Below, one piece after another: positions 9,227 through 20,466 of a DNA stretch of 64,000 nt. The DNA is from Micromonospora_E sp048060115 (lineage in GTDB: Bacteria; Actinomycetota; Actinomycetes; Mycobacteriales; Micromonosporaceae): the NCBI RefSeq assembly GCF_048060115.1, contig NZ_JBHMIM010000024.1, positions 27,647 through 91,646 on the forward strand, read 5' to 3'. Below the pieces are notes generated by a model. That model was not told the DNA's origin. It did no database searches and was given only the letters and a program-made list of their open reading frames with translations. Position 1 is the first letter of the stretch. Every line of letters starts with the position of its first letter. Position numbers and translations under genes: made by a program.

Positions 9227-10654
9227 GTGACCATCCCGTATCCGAACACTCAGCCAATGCCTGCCATCGCTGCGGTCACCCCGCCGTCTGGCGCCTCCCG
9301 CCCGCGCCTGACCTTCCTCGGTACCGGCTACCTGGGTGCGACGTACGCCATCTGCTTCGCCGAACTGGGGTACGAGGTGATCGGCTTCGACGTCGACGCC
9401 GACAAGATCGCGAAGCTGTCCGCCGGTGAGGTGCCGTTCCACGAGCCGGGGCTGGACGAGCTGCTCAAGCGGAGCCTGGCCGCCGGGCGGTTGCGGTTCA
9501 CCACCGACATGGCGGAGACCGCCGAGTTCGGCGACGTGCATTTCATCTGTGTCGGTACACCGCAGCGCGCCGACGGGATGGGCGCGGACCTGTCCTACGT
9601 CGAGGCGTCGGTGACCAGCCTGGCCCAGCATCTGTCCCGCAAGGCGTTGATCGTGGGCAAGTCGACCGTGCCGGTCGGCACCGCCGAGTGGATCGAGCAG
9701 CTGGTCAGCAAGCACGCGCCGGACGATCTCGGGGTCGAGGTGGCCTGGAGCCCTGAGTTCCTGCAGGAGGGTTTCGCCGTCGAGGACGTGCTGCGGCCGA
9801 ACCGGATCGTCGTCGGGGTACGCAGCGAGTGGGCCAACGGCATGCTGTTCGCCGCGCACAAGGGCGTGTTCGACCTGGCCGCCACCGAGGACCGCGAGGT
9901 GCCGCTGGTGGTCACCGACTTCGCCACCGCCGAGCTGGTGAAGGTCGCTGCGAACGCGTTCCTGGCGACGAAGATCTCGTTCATCAACGCGATGGCCGAG
10001 GTGTGTGAGGTCGCCGGCGGTGACGTCACCCAGTTGGCGCGGGCGATCGGGTACGACCCGCGGATCGGCAACCGGTTCCTGCAGGCCGGGGTCGGTTTCG
10101 GCGGGGGTTGCCTGCCGAAGGACATTCGGGCGTTCCAGGCGAGGGCCCAGGAGTTGGGCGCCGGTGAGGCGCTGCGGTTCCTGCACGAGGTGGATCTGAT
10201 CAACCTGCGGCGGCGGACCCGGGTGGTGCAGTTGGCCGCCGAGCTGCTGGGCCGCCGGGCTGGGCCGGCCGGACCGGACCTGTCCGGCACCACGGTGGCG
10301 GTGCTCGGTGCCACGTTCAAGCCGAACTCCGACGACGTACGGGACGCGCCGTCGCTGGCGGTGGCGGCGATGCTGGCCAAGACCGGCGCACAGGTGCGAG
10401 TCTTCGACCCGGAAGGTACGGACAACGCCCGCCGGGCCCAACCGGACCTCACCTACGTGCCGTCGATCGTCGACGCGGTGCGCGACGCCGACCTGGTCTG
10501 CGTACTGACGGAGTGGGCTGATTTCCGCAACGCCGACCCGGTCGCGCTGGGTGAGCTGGTCGCCGGCCGCCGAGTCATCGACGGTCGCAACTGCCTGGAC
10601 TCGGCGCTGTGGGCCAGCGCCGGTTGGCGGTACCGGGGCATGGGCCGCCCCTGA
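9227..10654 (+). CDS. ugd: UDP-glucose 6-dehydrogenase
   Basis: Oxidises UDP-glucose to UDP-glucuronate with two NAD+. From GTG 9227 the product has 475 residues: a proline-rich start of about 27 residues, the Rossmann motif GTGYLGATYA (32-41), GKSTVPVGTAE, the central helix with AANAFLATKISFINA, and the catalytic cysteine C295 in GFGGGCLPKD. The C-terminal UDP-binding domain begins around AVLGATFKPNSDDVRDAPS. GGAGAA precedes the chosen GTG; an in-frame ATG 27 codons earlier lacks a ribosome site, and an ATG 10 codons later is also possible. A perfect hairpin follows the gene. Confidence 0.94.
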   Translation: MTIPYPNTQPMPAIAAVTPPSGASRPRLTFLGTGYLGATYAICFAELGYEVIGFDVDADKIAKLSAGEVPFHEPGLDELLKRSLAAGRLRFTTDMAETAEFGDVHFICVGTPQRADGMGADLSYVEASVTSLAQHLSRKALIVGKSTVPVGTAEWIEQLVSKHAPDDLGVEVAWSPEFLQEGFAVEDVLRPNRIVVGVRSEWANGMLFAAHKGVFDLAATEDREVPLVVTDFATAELVKVAANAFLATKISFINAMAEVCEVAGGDVTQLARAIGYDPRIGNRFLQAGVGFGGGCLPKDIRAFQARAQELGAGEALRFLHEVDLINLRRRTRVVQLAAELLGRRAGPAGPDLSGTTVAVLGATFKPNSDDVRDAPSLAVAAMLAKTGAQVRVFDPEGTDNARRAQPDLTYVPSIVDAVRDADLVCVLTEWADFRNADPVALGELVAGRRVIDGRNCLDSALWASAGWRYRGMGRP

Positions 10655-10677
10655 CCGGGCCGCAGCCAGTCGCATCC

Positions 10678-10712
10678 GACGACCGCGAACCCGTCAAGGG
10701 GCCGCGGTCGTC
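10678..10712 (+). terminator. Rho-independent-like terminator after ugd
   Basis: A perfect 10-bp stem, GACGACCGCG at 10678-10687 with its complement at 10703-10712, is followed by ATTATTTC. It lies 24 bp after the ugd stop codon. Confidence 0.75.
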
Positions 10713-10824
10713 ATTATTTCTCCGATCTCCACGCCGACAGGGGCTGTTCAACAGTTGCTTGGTTTAGGCATGCTTCGTAGAAGAAGGCGGTCCACAGTGT
10801 TGGCCTGAGCGTGGAGGAGGTGCC

Positions 10825-13800
10825 ATGAGTACGGCGTACCGCTGCACCACATGCGGACGGACCGTGCCGGCGGCGGCGACCTGTTCCCGCTGCGGTGCCG
10901 CGCAACCCCAGTTCGCTGACGACCTGGCGCGCATCGAGCGGTCCATCGCCGATATGAAGGCACGCGAGGTCGCGCTGGCCAAGCAGCAGAAACAGATGGC
11001 CAGTGACCTACAGGCGGCCATCTTCCAGCGGGACATCCTGGCCACCGGCGGTGCCGCCGGTCGGCGCGGTCCGGCACCCCGGATCTCGGTCCGCCGACGC
11101 GCCGGGAGCCGACCGCCCACTGCCGACCGCACCACCGCGCCACCCCGGTTCCCCCGGCAGACTCCCCACCGGTCCGACGACGACCGTCCACCGGACGCCC
11201 GGGCGGCCGGATACGACGAGCCCGGCTACCCGTCCGCGTCCGCCGACGACGATCCAACCAGGGTGTCGTCGGGCGAGGGCTCCCGGCCGGAGGCCTCCCC
11301 GCAGTCGATCCAGAACGTGCTGCTCGGCCTCGGCGCGCTGATGGCCGTGGTCGTTTTCGCCGCCGTCGCCAACAGCACCCTGCCGACCGCCACCCGGCTG
11401 TTGATCCTGTTCAGCGGCACGTTGCTGCTGCTCGCGACGCCGCCGACGGTCGCCTCCCGAGGTCTGCGGTCCACTGCCGAGACGATCGCCGGCGTCGCGC
11501 TGATCCTCATCCCGATCGACGGCTACGCCTTGTGGGCCACCGCCGCGGTCCAGGCGGGCCCGGTCAGCGCTGCGGTGTTCGCCGGTCTCACCTTCACCCT
11601 CACGGCGGTGGTAGCCGGCGGGTACGCCGCCACCACCGGGCTCAATCTTCCCCGGTACGCGATGGTGCTCGCCATCCAGCCGATCGTGCCGCTGCTCGGC
11701 TACGACCTCATCCGAGGCCCGGTTGGCTGGGCGCTGGCGCTCGCCGCGGTCGCGGTGATCGACCTGGCGCTGGCCCGGCTACTCACCGGCACCGGCCGCG
11801 GCACCGGTGGCGGCTGGCTGGTCGGCCGGGCCGGACAGCACCCCGCCGGTCCGGCCGGCGCACCCGGCCGCCCATCCGACGGCCCCGCCGGTGCCCCCGG
11901 CCGTACGGGAGAGCTGGCCGGCGACGAATCCGCCCGGCCGGAAAGTGCTCCGGAGGAGGCCGACGCCGTTGTCGGCGGTCAACCAGCAGACGGTCCGCCG
12001 CGCCGACCGGGCGCAGGCACCGGCCCACGGACCGACCACCCGCAGCGGGGCTGGCTGCCACCGGCCCCCAGCGCAGTGACCCTCTGGCTGCGCGACCTGA
12101 TCTGGACCCTGCACGGCCTCGCGGTCTGCGTCGGGCTCGCCTACGCGATCGCGGCGGTGCTGCGCGCCGACACGGTCGGGTCGGCCGCGCTGGCCGGCGC
12201 GGTACTGCTGATCACCGCCGGAGTGGGACTGGCAGGCGCCTTCACGCTGCGCCACCGTCCACTACCGGACCTGGCCGCCGCAGTGTTCACACTGGCCGTG
12301 ATCGGTGCCGCCAGCCGGATCGTGGCGGTCGGCCTGCCCGGGCGGGCGCTGCTGTTGATCGCCGCCGTGGTCGCGGTCACCGGCGTCGGCGTACGGATGC
12401 TTCCGGAACGGCTGCGACGCGGCCCGCAACTCGCCTCCGCCCTGGCCCTGACCGTTCTCGGCGTCCTCGTCGCCGGCGGGGCGCTACGCGCGGCGCTCGC
12501 GCCGATCCGCGCCGCACTGCCCGGCTGGCGGGCGGACCTGGACATCTACCAGAGCCAACTGGACGCGTACGCCGGACCGGCGAACTGGCAACTCGCCTTG
12601 GCCGCGCTGCTGGTCACCGTCGCGGCCGCGATCGCCATTCCGGTCGAATGGCGCCGGGAGGCGACCGTCGTCGGAGCAGCCCTGACCGCCCTGGCGGTGC
12701 CGGCGTCGTTCGGTCTGCCCTGGTACGCGGCCCCCTGGCTGCCGGTGCTCACCGCGATCGCAGTGGCCGCTGGCGGATTCACCGCCGACACCGAACGGGC
12801 CGTCCGGGTCCACGTGGGCTGCGCGGCGGTACTCGGCGCGGCCGGTGCCGGGGCGGCGCTGGCCCGCCCCGGTTCGACCGCGGCGGTCCTGCTGGTACTG
12901 GCCGCCGCTGGTGTGCTGATCGCCATGGCCGGCAGCCTGCCGGAGATCAGTCGCCGACCGGCCGGCGACTCAATCGCCGGCTGGGCCGGCGGCGGTGCGG
13001 CGCTTGCCCTGCCCGGCGGGGTCGCCGCGTTCGTCGCCACGTTGGTCCCGCCGCCCGGACCGACCGCGCTGGCTGTGCAGCAGACGACCGCGCCGATCCT
13101 GGCGGCCGGGTTCCTGGCGGTCTGCGCGACGCTCAGCTACTCGGCGTTGACGCAGGTGGCGCAGCGACAGATCCCCCGGCCGCTGACGGTCGGCACCGGT
13201 CTGGGCGCGGCGGCGGTCACCGCCGCCACGTTCGGCTCGCCGGGTGCCACTGTCGCCGACACCTGGGTCGCCGTCGGGCTCCTGCTCGGTGCCGGATTGC
13301 TCTTCATGACCCCGTACATCGACGCAGGCCGCCGGGCGGACCGGCTGCTCGACGGCCCGGACGTCGCCGCCGCCGCGGCCATGGCGGCACTGGTCGGCAC
13401 CCTGGCCAGGATCAGCGCAATCGTGGTGCCGGGAATCGAGCTGGTGGCCAGCGCGGCGCTGGCCCTGCTGGTGGCCGTCGGGGTGCGGGCCATGCCGCAG
13501 GACTGGCGCCGTGGGCCGGTGCTCGGGGTGGCGGCCAGCGGCGGGGTCATCGCCGTACTCGCCGGTTACACCGCCGTCGCTGGCGGGATTCAGGCCCTGG
13601 CCACTCCGGGGCAGCTGTGGCAGGCCGATCTGAACGCCTGGTCGACCGAGGTCACCGCGAACGCCTGGCAGGTGCCGTTGGCCCTGGTGCTGCTGGCGAT
13701 GGCGGCCGCTGTGGCACTCCCCCGGCCGTGGTCGTTCCATGGTGCCGGGGTGCTGGTGGCGCTCGCCACCGTCGGCACCCCGGCGGCGCTCGGTCTGCCG

Positions 13801-15996
13801 TGGTGGTCACCGATCATGGTCGGCTGCCTGGTCGCGATCGGGTACGGCATCGCCTCGGTCGCCGCCGACGACCCACACGCGGCCACCGCCCGGGCCTGGG
13901 TCGCCGCCGCGGTCGCGCTCTACGCGGTCGGAGCCAGTCTCGTCCGGCCGTGGACCACCGCCGCCGCGCTCGGCGTCATCGTGCTGACCTGCGTCGTGGT
14001 CGCCGTACTCGGCCGGGTGATCGCGACGATGACGCTTGCCGACCGGGTGGCGCGGGGCGACGACCCGACCACGGCCGAGGACGGCTACAGCGACGACGGG
14101 CTCGACGGGGACGACCTCGGCGACCCGGTCGCCGCCGGCCGCCCGGTCACCGCGGATCCGGAATCGATGCCGGCCCACCTGGCCAGGATCGGTGGCAGTG
14201 CCGCCGGTGCCGCGCTACTCGCGCTGCCCGGTGCGGTCGCCGCGCTGGCCGCCACCCTCGGCTCGACCACGGAAGTCGTGCTGACCAGCGCGTTGGCCGC
14301 GTCGGCGCTGGGCGTCGCGGTGCTTGCGGTGGTCCGCCGTCAGGTGCCGCACTATCTGCCGTACGCGACGGTCGGCGTAGCCGCCGGTGCCACGGTGACC
14401 GCCCTGGCCTCGCTGCCGACCGACCTGCCGACCGGTATGTACGCCGCAGGTGCCGCTCTGCTCGGGGTGCTGGCCGAGTTGCTCCGGGCGGCCACTCGAC
14501 CGCCGATCGACCTGTCCCGGCCGAGCCGGCGATGGGTGGGGCTCGGCGGGCAGTGGAGCCGACCCGGTCCGTTGGAGATCGGCCAGGAGTGGGCGATCAG
14601 CCCGGTCAAGGGCGCGTTGACCGCCGCCGCGCTGCCGACAGCGCTGGCTGTCGCGGCGGTGGCGCCGACGTTGACCGCCGCGCTGATCGAGCCGTACCAG
14701 ACGCTGACCGCCATCTGGCAGGGTCCACCGCCCGGGCTGTTGGATCCGCCGGCCGCCGCGGTGGGCCCGACCAACGTCCTCGCGGCGCTGCTGCTCACCC
14801 TCGCCGCCGCGCTCGCCGCGACCGGTTTCAACACCGGACAGCCGAGTCAGATCGTCCCGGTGGTGCTGCCCGGAGTGGCGGTCACCCTGCTGATCACGCC
14901 GCTGTCGTTCGGCGTCGGCTGGCCGGCGAGCACCATGGCGGCGTTGCTGGTCTTCGCGGTCGCGATGGTAGGGCTCGCCCTGGCCGCACCGCCACCGGAC
15001 ACCGAGCGGCACCGGCCGCTGCGGATCGCCCGCCGGACGCTGTTCTTCATCGGGCTGGCGGCCGGCGGTGCCGGCCTGGCCGGTGCCCTCGCCGACGACC
15101 AGCTGACCGTGTTCACCCTGGGCAGCGCCGTCGCGGTCGGCGCGGTCGCCGCGTACGGCGGCCGTAGCCAGCCGGCCCGGATCCTGGGTTGGCTGTTCGC
15201 CTCGGTGATGGCGCAGATGTTCGTACTGACTCTCGGCCTGGTCGCCGGCCTGCCGCTGGCGTGGTCGGCGTTCGGGGTGCTCGCGGTCGGTGCGGCGCTG
15301 CTGCTGTCCGCCACCCGGCTGCCTCGGCTCGACCATCCGGAGGCGATCCGCGAGCGGAACGTCCTCGAGTGGAGCAGCTACGCCGCCGCGTTGCTCGCGC
15401 TTGCTCTGGCCTACAGCTCCACCCCCCATCTGGCAGGTCTGCTGGCCGCCTGGGGTGCCGTTCTCGGGGTGACCGCCACCCGACCCGGACGCCGCGTCCT
15501 GGAGCGTCGGATCCTGTTCTGGTTGGCCGTGGGCTGCGAGATCGCCGCCTGGTGGATGCTGATGCGGATCGCCGACGTGGCGCTGATCGAGGCGTACACC
15601 CTGCCGTTCGCCGCGCTGGCCCTGCTCGTCGGGGTGCTGGAGTTGCGGCATCGACCGGATCTGAGCAGCTGGACCGCGTACGGCCCGGCGTTGGTGGCGG
15701 CGTTCCTGCCGACCCTGGTGATCGTGATCAGCGACGGGGACAACAGTTTCCGGCATGTGCTGCTGCTACTCGGCGCGGTCGGCACTCTGCTGCTCGGGGC
15801 GATGAGTCAGCAGCGGGCGCCGGTGGTGGTCGGTACGGTGGTCAGTGCGGTCACCGCGCTGCACGCGTTGACCTTCTTCGGGCCGTGGTTGGTGCTGATT
15901 CCGGTCGGCCTGGTGCTGCTGGCGCTCGGGGCGAGCAGCGAGTGGCGCCGGCAGACCCAGGAGCGGGTCCGGGGTGCCCTGCGCGGCATGCGCTGA
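10825..15996 (+). CDS. giant polytopic membrane protein, SCO7613-type
   Basis: 1723 residues. The N-terminus is a zinc ribbon (CTTCGRT then CSRCGAAQP, residues about 8-28), followed by a charged coiled-coil stretch to about 65 and a disordered region. From about residue 150 to the end there are dozens of alternating hydrophobic alanine, valine and leucine segments with repeated motif-like blocks such as LPWYAAPWLPVL and LPWWSPIMVG, suggesting internal duplication. A second disordered insertion lies at about 325-410. This corresponds to the actinobacterial SCO7613 C-terminal-domain membrane family, whose function I do not know. The start ATG follows GGAGGAGG. It is probably monocistronic, with a hairpin upstream and the palindromic repeat downstream. 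Confidence 0.88.
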   Translation: MSTAYRCTTCGRTVPAAATCSRCGAAQPQFADDLARIERSIADMKAREVALAKQQKQMASDLQAAIFQRDILATGGAAGRRGPAPRISVRRRAGSRPPTADRTTAPPRFPRQTPHRSDDDRPPDARAAGYDEPGYPSASADDDPTRVSSGEGSRPEASPQSIQNVLLGLGALMAVVVFAAVANSTLPTATRLLILFSGTLLLLATPPTVASRGLRSTAETIAGVALILIPIDGYALWATAAVQAGPVSAAVFAGLTFTLTAVVAGGYAATTGLNLPRYAMVLAIQPIVPLLGYDLIRGPVGWALALAAVAVIDLALARLLTGTGRGTGGGWLVGRAGQHPAGPAGAPGRPSDGPAGAPGRTGELAGDESARPESAPEEADAVVGGQPADGPPRRPGAGTGPRTDHPQRGWLPPAPSAVTLWLRDLIWTLHGLAVCVGLAYAIAAVLRADTVGSAALAGAVLLITAGVGLAGAFTLRHRPLPDLAAAVFTLAVIGAASRIVAVGLPGRALLLIAAVVAVTGVGVRMLPERLRRGPQLASALALTVLGVLVAGGALRAALAPIRAALPGWRADLDIYQSQLDAYAGPANWQLALAALLVTVAAAIAIPVEWRREATVVGAALTALAVPASFGLPWYAAPWLPVLTAIAVAAGGFTADTERAVRVHVGCAAVLGAAGAGAALARPGSTAAVLLVLAAAGVLIAMAGSLPEISRRPAGDSIAGWAGGGAALALPGGVAAFVATLVPPPGPTALAVQQTTAPILAAGFLAVCATLSYSALTQVAQRQIPRPLTVGTGLGAAAVTAATFGSPGATVADTWVAVGLLLGAGLLFMTPYIDAGRRADRLLDGPDVAAAAAMAALVGTLARISAIVVPGIELVASAALALLVAVGVRAMPQDWRRGPVLGVAASGGVIAVLAGYTAVAGGIQALATPGQLWQADLNAWSTEVTANAWQVPLALVLLAMAAAVALPRPWSFHGAGVLVALATVGTPAALGLPWWSPIMVGCLVAIGYGIASVAADDPHAATARAWVAAAVALYAVGASLVRPWTTAAALGVIVLTCVVVAVLGRVIATMTLADRVARGDDPTTAEDGYSDDGLDGDDLGDPVAAGRPVTADPESMPAHLARIGGSAAGAALLALPGAVAALAATLGSTTEVVLTSALAASALGVAVLAVVRRQVPHYLPYATVGVAAGATVTALASLPTDLPTGMYAAGAALLGVLAELLRAATRPPIDLSRPSRRWVGLGGQWSRPGPLEIGQEWAISPVKGALTAAALPTALAVAAVAPTLTAALIEPYQTLTAIWQGPPPGLLDPPAAAVGPTNVLAALLLTLAAALAATGFNTGQPSQIVPVVLPGVAVTLLITPLSFGVGWPASTMAALLVFAVAMVGLALAAPPPDTERHRPLRIARRTLFFIGLAAGGAGLAGALADDQLTVFTLGSAVAVGAVAAYGGRSQPARILGWLFASVMAQMFVLTLGLVAGLPLAWSAFGVLAVGAALLLSATRLPRLDHPEAIRERNVLEWSSYAAALLALALAYSSTPHLAGLLAAWGAVLGVTATRPGRRVLERRILFWLAVGCEIAAWWMLMRIADVALIEAYTLPFAALALLVGVLELRHRPDLSSWTAYGPALVAAFLPTLVIVISDGDNSFRHVLLLLGAVGTLLLGAMSQQRAPVVVGTVVSAVTALHALTFFGPWLVLIPVGLVLLALGASSEWRRQTQERVRGALRGMR

Positions 15997-16010
15997 CGTC
16001 CCTCCGCCGC

Positions 16011-16079
16011 CAAGATCCCGACGATCTTGCACTTATCGACGGACAAATCCGACAAAAGCTCTCGATAACTGCAAGATCG
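16011..16079. repeat. dispersed 69-bp palindromic repeat, copy 1 (terminator-like)
   Basis: CGATCTTGCA at 16022-16031 pairs with its complement at 16070-16079, and the stem continues inward through TTATCGA/TCGATAA after one C-C mismatch. An additional CAAGATC at 16011-16017 gives an alternative small hairpin with GATCTTG. It lies between convergent genes (membrane giant and purE), so it could end transcription from both sides. A second copy in the opposite orientation is at 49285-49353. Confidence 0.9.
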
Positions 16080-16099
16080 GCGCGGTCAGGTGGGCGCGG

Positions 16100-16597
16100 T
16101 CAGGTGGGGGTAGGGGTACGGGAGGCGTGCAACGCGGCATCCTTGGCGGCGACCAGTTCGACCAGCTCCTGCTGGTAGGCGACCATCCTGGCGCGCAGCA
16201 CCGGGTCCGTCGCCGCGAGGATGCGTACCGCCAGCAGCCCGGCGTTACGGGCACCACCGATCGACACGGTGGCCACCGGCACGCCGGCTGGCATCTGCAC
16301 GATCGACAGCAGCGAATCCATCCCGTCCAGGTACTTCAACGGCACCGGCACACCGATCACCGGCAGCGGCGTCGCCGAGGCGACCATGCCGGGCAGGTGC
16401 GCCGCGCCACCCGCACCGGCGATGATCACCTGCAGACCGCGGTCGGCCGCGCCGGCGGCGTAGTCGAGCATGGCCTGCGGCGTACGGTGCGCCGAGATCA
16501 CCCGCACCTCGTGCGCGGCGTCGAACTCGTCGAGGGCGTCGGCCGCGGCACGCATGGTCGGCCAGTCGGAGTCACTGCCCATGATGACGCCGATCAT
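16100..16597 (-). CDS. purE: 5-(carboxyamino)imidazole ribonucleotide mutase, PurE
   Basis: Converts N5-CAIR to CAIR in purine synthesis. 165 residues, the class I length, with GSDSDWPTM at the N-terminus, SAHRTP, and AGAGGAAHLPGM forming the nucleotide site. The start ATG at 16597 overlaps the purK stop by 4 bp (ATGA), and GGGAGGG precedes it, so translation is coupled to purK. The C-terminus ends in a short Thr/Pro tail next to the palindromic repeat. Confidence 0.97.
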   Translation of the reverse strand: MIGVIMGSDSDWPTMRAAADALDEFDAAHEVRVISAHRTPQAMLDYAAGAADRGLQVIIAGAGGAAHLPGMVASATPLPVIGVPVPLKYLDGMDSLLSIVQMPAGVPVATVSIGGARNAGLLAVRILAATDPVLRARMVAYQQELVELVAAKDAALHASRTPTPT

Positions 16598-17772
16598 CGT
16601 CCCTCCCGCAGCCACTGGGCGGCGCGGGCGGCCCGGGCACGCACCTCGGGCAGGTCCTCGCCGAGCACCGTCACATGGCCGATCTTACGGCCCGGCCGGG
16701 TCTGCTTGCCGTACAGGTGGACCTTGGCCCCGGGGTCGGCGGCGAACAGATGATGCAGCCGCTCGTCGATACCCATCCCACCATCGGGTCCACCCAGCAC
16801 GTTCGCCATCACCACGGCCGGGGCGGTCAGCGCGGTGTCCCCCATCGGATAGTCCAGTACGGCCCGCAGATGCTGCTCGAACTGCGAGGTCCTGGCCCCC
16901 TCGATCGTCCAGTGCCCGGAGTTGTGCGGCCGCATCGCCAGCTCGTTGACCACCAGCGTGCCGGCCACCTCGAACAGCTCGACCGCGAGCAGCCCGACCA
17001 CGCCCAGCTCGGTGGCCAGGTCGATGGCCAACTGCTGAGCCGCGACCGCGAGCGGCTCCGGCAGGTGCGGCGCGGGTGCCAGCACCTCGACGCAGACGCC
17101 GTCGCGCTGCACGGTCTCCACCACGGGATAGACGGCGAGCTGACCGAACGGCGAACGGGCGACCTGCACCGCCAACTCCCGGGTGAGCGCCACCCGTTCC
17201 TCGGCGATCAACTCGAGGCCCGAGCCAGCCGCCAACTCCGCACCTGACGCCGGGTCCAGGCCGGCGGCGGCCAGCCCGTCCGGCCCGTCGAGCACCCACA
17301 CGCCCCGGCCGTCGTAGCCGCCACGCGCGGTCTTGACCACCACCGGCCAACCGACTTCGGCGCCGAACGCGGCCAGGTCGTCGACGGATCCGACCCGCCG
17401 CCAGCGGGGTACCGGCGCACCCAGCTCGGTCAACCGCTGCCGCATCACCGCCTTGTCCTGGGCGTGGCGCAGCGCGTCCGCCCCCGGGTGAAGTCGTACC
17501 CCCTCGGCGGCCAGCGCCCGGATGTGCTCGCCGGGCACCTGCTCGTGGTCGAACGTGACGACGTCGCAGCCCTTGGCGAAGGTACGCAGCGCGGCGAGAT
17601 CGGTGTGCTCGCCGTACTGGACGCCGGCGGCGACCAGGGCGGCGCCGTCCTCCGGCGTGCGGGCCAGCACACGCAGCGACTGACCGAGAGCGATCGCGGC
17701 CTGATGGGTCATCCGGGCAAGTTGCCCACCACCCACCATGCCGACAACAGGCAGACCGGTACGGGTATCCAT
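16594..17772 (-). CDS. purK: 5-(carboxyamino)imidazole ribonucleotide synthase, PurK
   Basis: ATP-grasp enzyme that carboxylates AIR to N5-CAIR using bicarbonate. 392 residues starting with VVGMVGGGQLARMTHQAA, a PreATP-grasp segment, then VVKTARGGYDGRG as the nucleotide loop and VNELAMRPHNSGHWTIEGA as the metal-binding and active-site segment, all typical of PurK. It stands immediately downstream of the DUF255 gene (12 bp) and overlaps purE, forming the usual purK-purE pair. Confidence 0.97.
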   Translation of the reverse strand: MDTRTGLPVVGMVGGGQLARMTHQAAIALGQSLRVLARTPEDGAALVAAGVQYGEHTDLAALRTFAKGCDVVTFDHEQVPGEHIRALAAEGVRLHPGADALRHAQDKAVMRQRLTELGAPVPRWRRVGSVDDLAAFGAEVGWPVVVKTARGGYDGRGVWVLDGPDGLAAAGLDPASGAELAAGSGLELIAEERVALTRELAVQVARSPFGQLAVYPVVETVQRDGVCVEVLAPAPHLPEPLAVAAQQLAIDLATELGVVGLLAVELFEVAGTLVVNELAMRPHNSGHWTIEGARTSQFEQHLRAVLDYPMGDTALTAPAVVMANVLGGPDGGMGIDERLHHLFAADPGAKVHLYGKQTRPGRKIGHVTVLGEDLPEVRARAARAAQWLREGR

Positions 17773-17784
17773 GGCGGCGACAGC

Positions 17785-19815
<2,031 letters not shown>

Positions 19816-19863
19816 TCCTCAGGTCGTCGCACGACTCACGACGATAGTCAGTCCGCGACCCGG

Positions 19864-20466
19864 TCACCGCCGGGACGGCGTGGGTACCTGCGGGTAGAGC
19901 AGCGCGGTGAGCCCGGCGTCGGCCGCTGCCTGGCAGTTCTCCGGGCGGTCGTCGACGAAGGTCACCTCGGTGGCGGGCACCCCCAGCCGGCGTAGCAGCT
20001 CCGCGTAGATCGCCGGATCAGGCTTGGTCAGGCCCAGCCGGCAGCTGAACAGGCGGTGGTGCAACACCGCCGCCCAGTCCGCCACGTCGATCGTGGCGGC
20101 CAGCGACGCGGGTGCGTTGGACAACAGCGCCAGGCCGTGTCCGTCGTGGGCGAGGTCGTCGATCAAGGCGACGGTACGCGGATTGAGGTGCGACCAGCTG
20201 GCGATGTCGACCAGGTCGAGCTCGGCCACGAGTGGATCGGCGGCGCTCAGCGGTCGGCCGACGACCTGACTCCAGTACTGCTCGGCCGGGCAGCCGGCGT
20301 CGTAGGAGAGCCGGTGCCGCCAGTACCCCTCGGTGAAGGTGGTCGGCGGCACTCCGGCGAGGGCCGCCATCGCGGCCATGGTGTCCGGCGGCTGCGGCAG
20401 GGAGATCACCTGGCCGTAGTCGAAGACCAGCCAACTGGTGAGGCCACCGCTCGGCCCGCCGGTCAC
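19864..20466 (-). CDS. HAD-superfamily phosphatase, YihX-like subfamily IA
   Basis: 200 residues. The nucleophile loop reads VFDYGQVI, where the second aspartate of the usual DxD pair is glycine, as in the YihX-type group (FDLGNV), so this is family-typical rather than a defect. LLSNAP is motif II, KPDPAIY carries the motif III lysine, and FVDDRPENCQAA gives the motif IV aspartates. GTG at 20466 overlaps the stop of the GGDEF/EAL gene by 4 bp (GTGA), so translation is probably coupled. Substrate unknown; a sugar phosphate is a reasonable guess. Confidence 0.88.
   Translation of the reverse strand: MTGGPSGGLTSWLVFDYGQVISLPQPPDTMAAMAALAGVPPTTFTEGYWRHRLSYDAGCPAEQYWSQVVGRPLSAADPLVAELDLVDIASWSHLNPRTVALIDDLAHDGHGLALLSNAPASLAATIDVADWAAVLHHRLFSCRLGLTKPDPAIYAELLRRLGVPATEVTFVDDRPENCQAAADAGLTALLYPQVPTPSRR

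Noticed and set aside
8963..10675. N-terminal extension of the acyl-CoA dehydrogenase frame to 958 residues
   Set aside because: The extra part is antisense to ugd and has no domain; a good ribosome site precedes the ATG at 8962.
11532..15167. Plus-strand open frame of about 1211 codons inside the membrane giant
   Set aside because: It is the +1 shadow of the 1723-residue gene; Arg/Gly/Pro-rich composition, no hydrophobic pattern or domain.
14215..15756. Minus-strand open frame of 513 codons opposite the membrane giant
   Set aside because: Gln/Arg-rich antisense shadow lacking a ribosome site and domain motifs.
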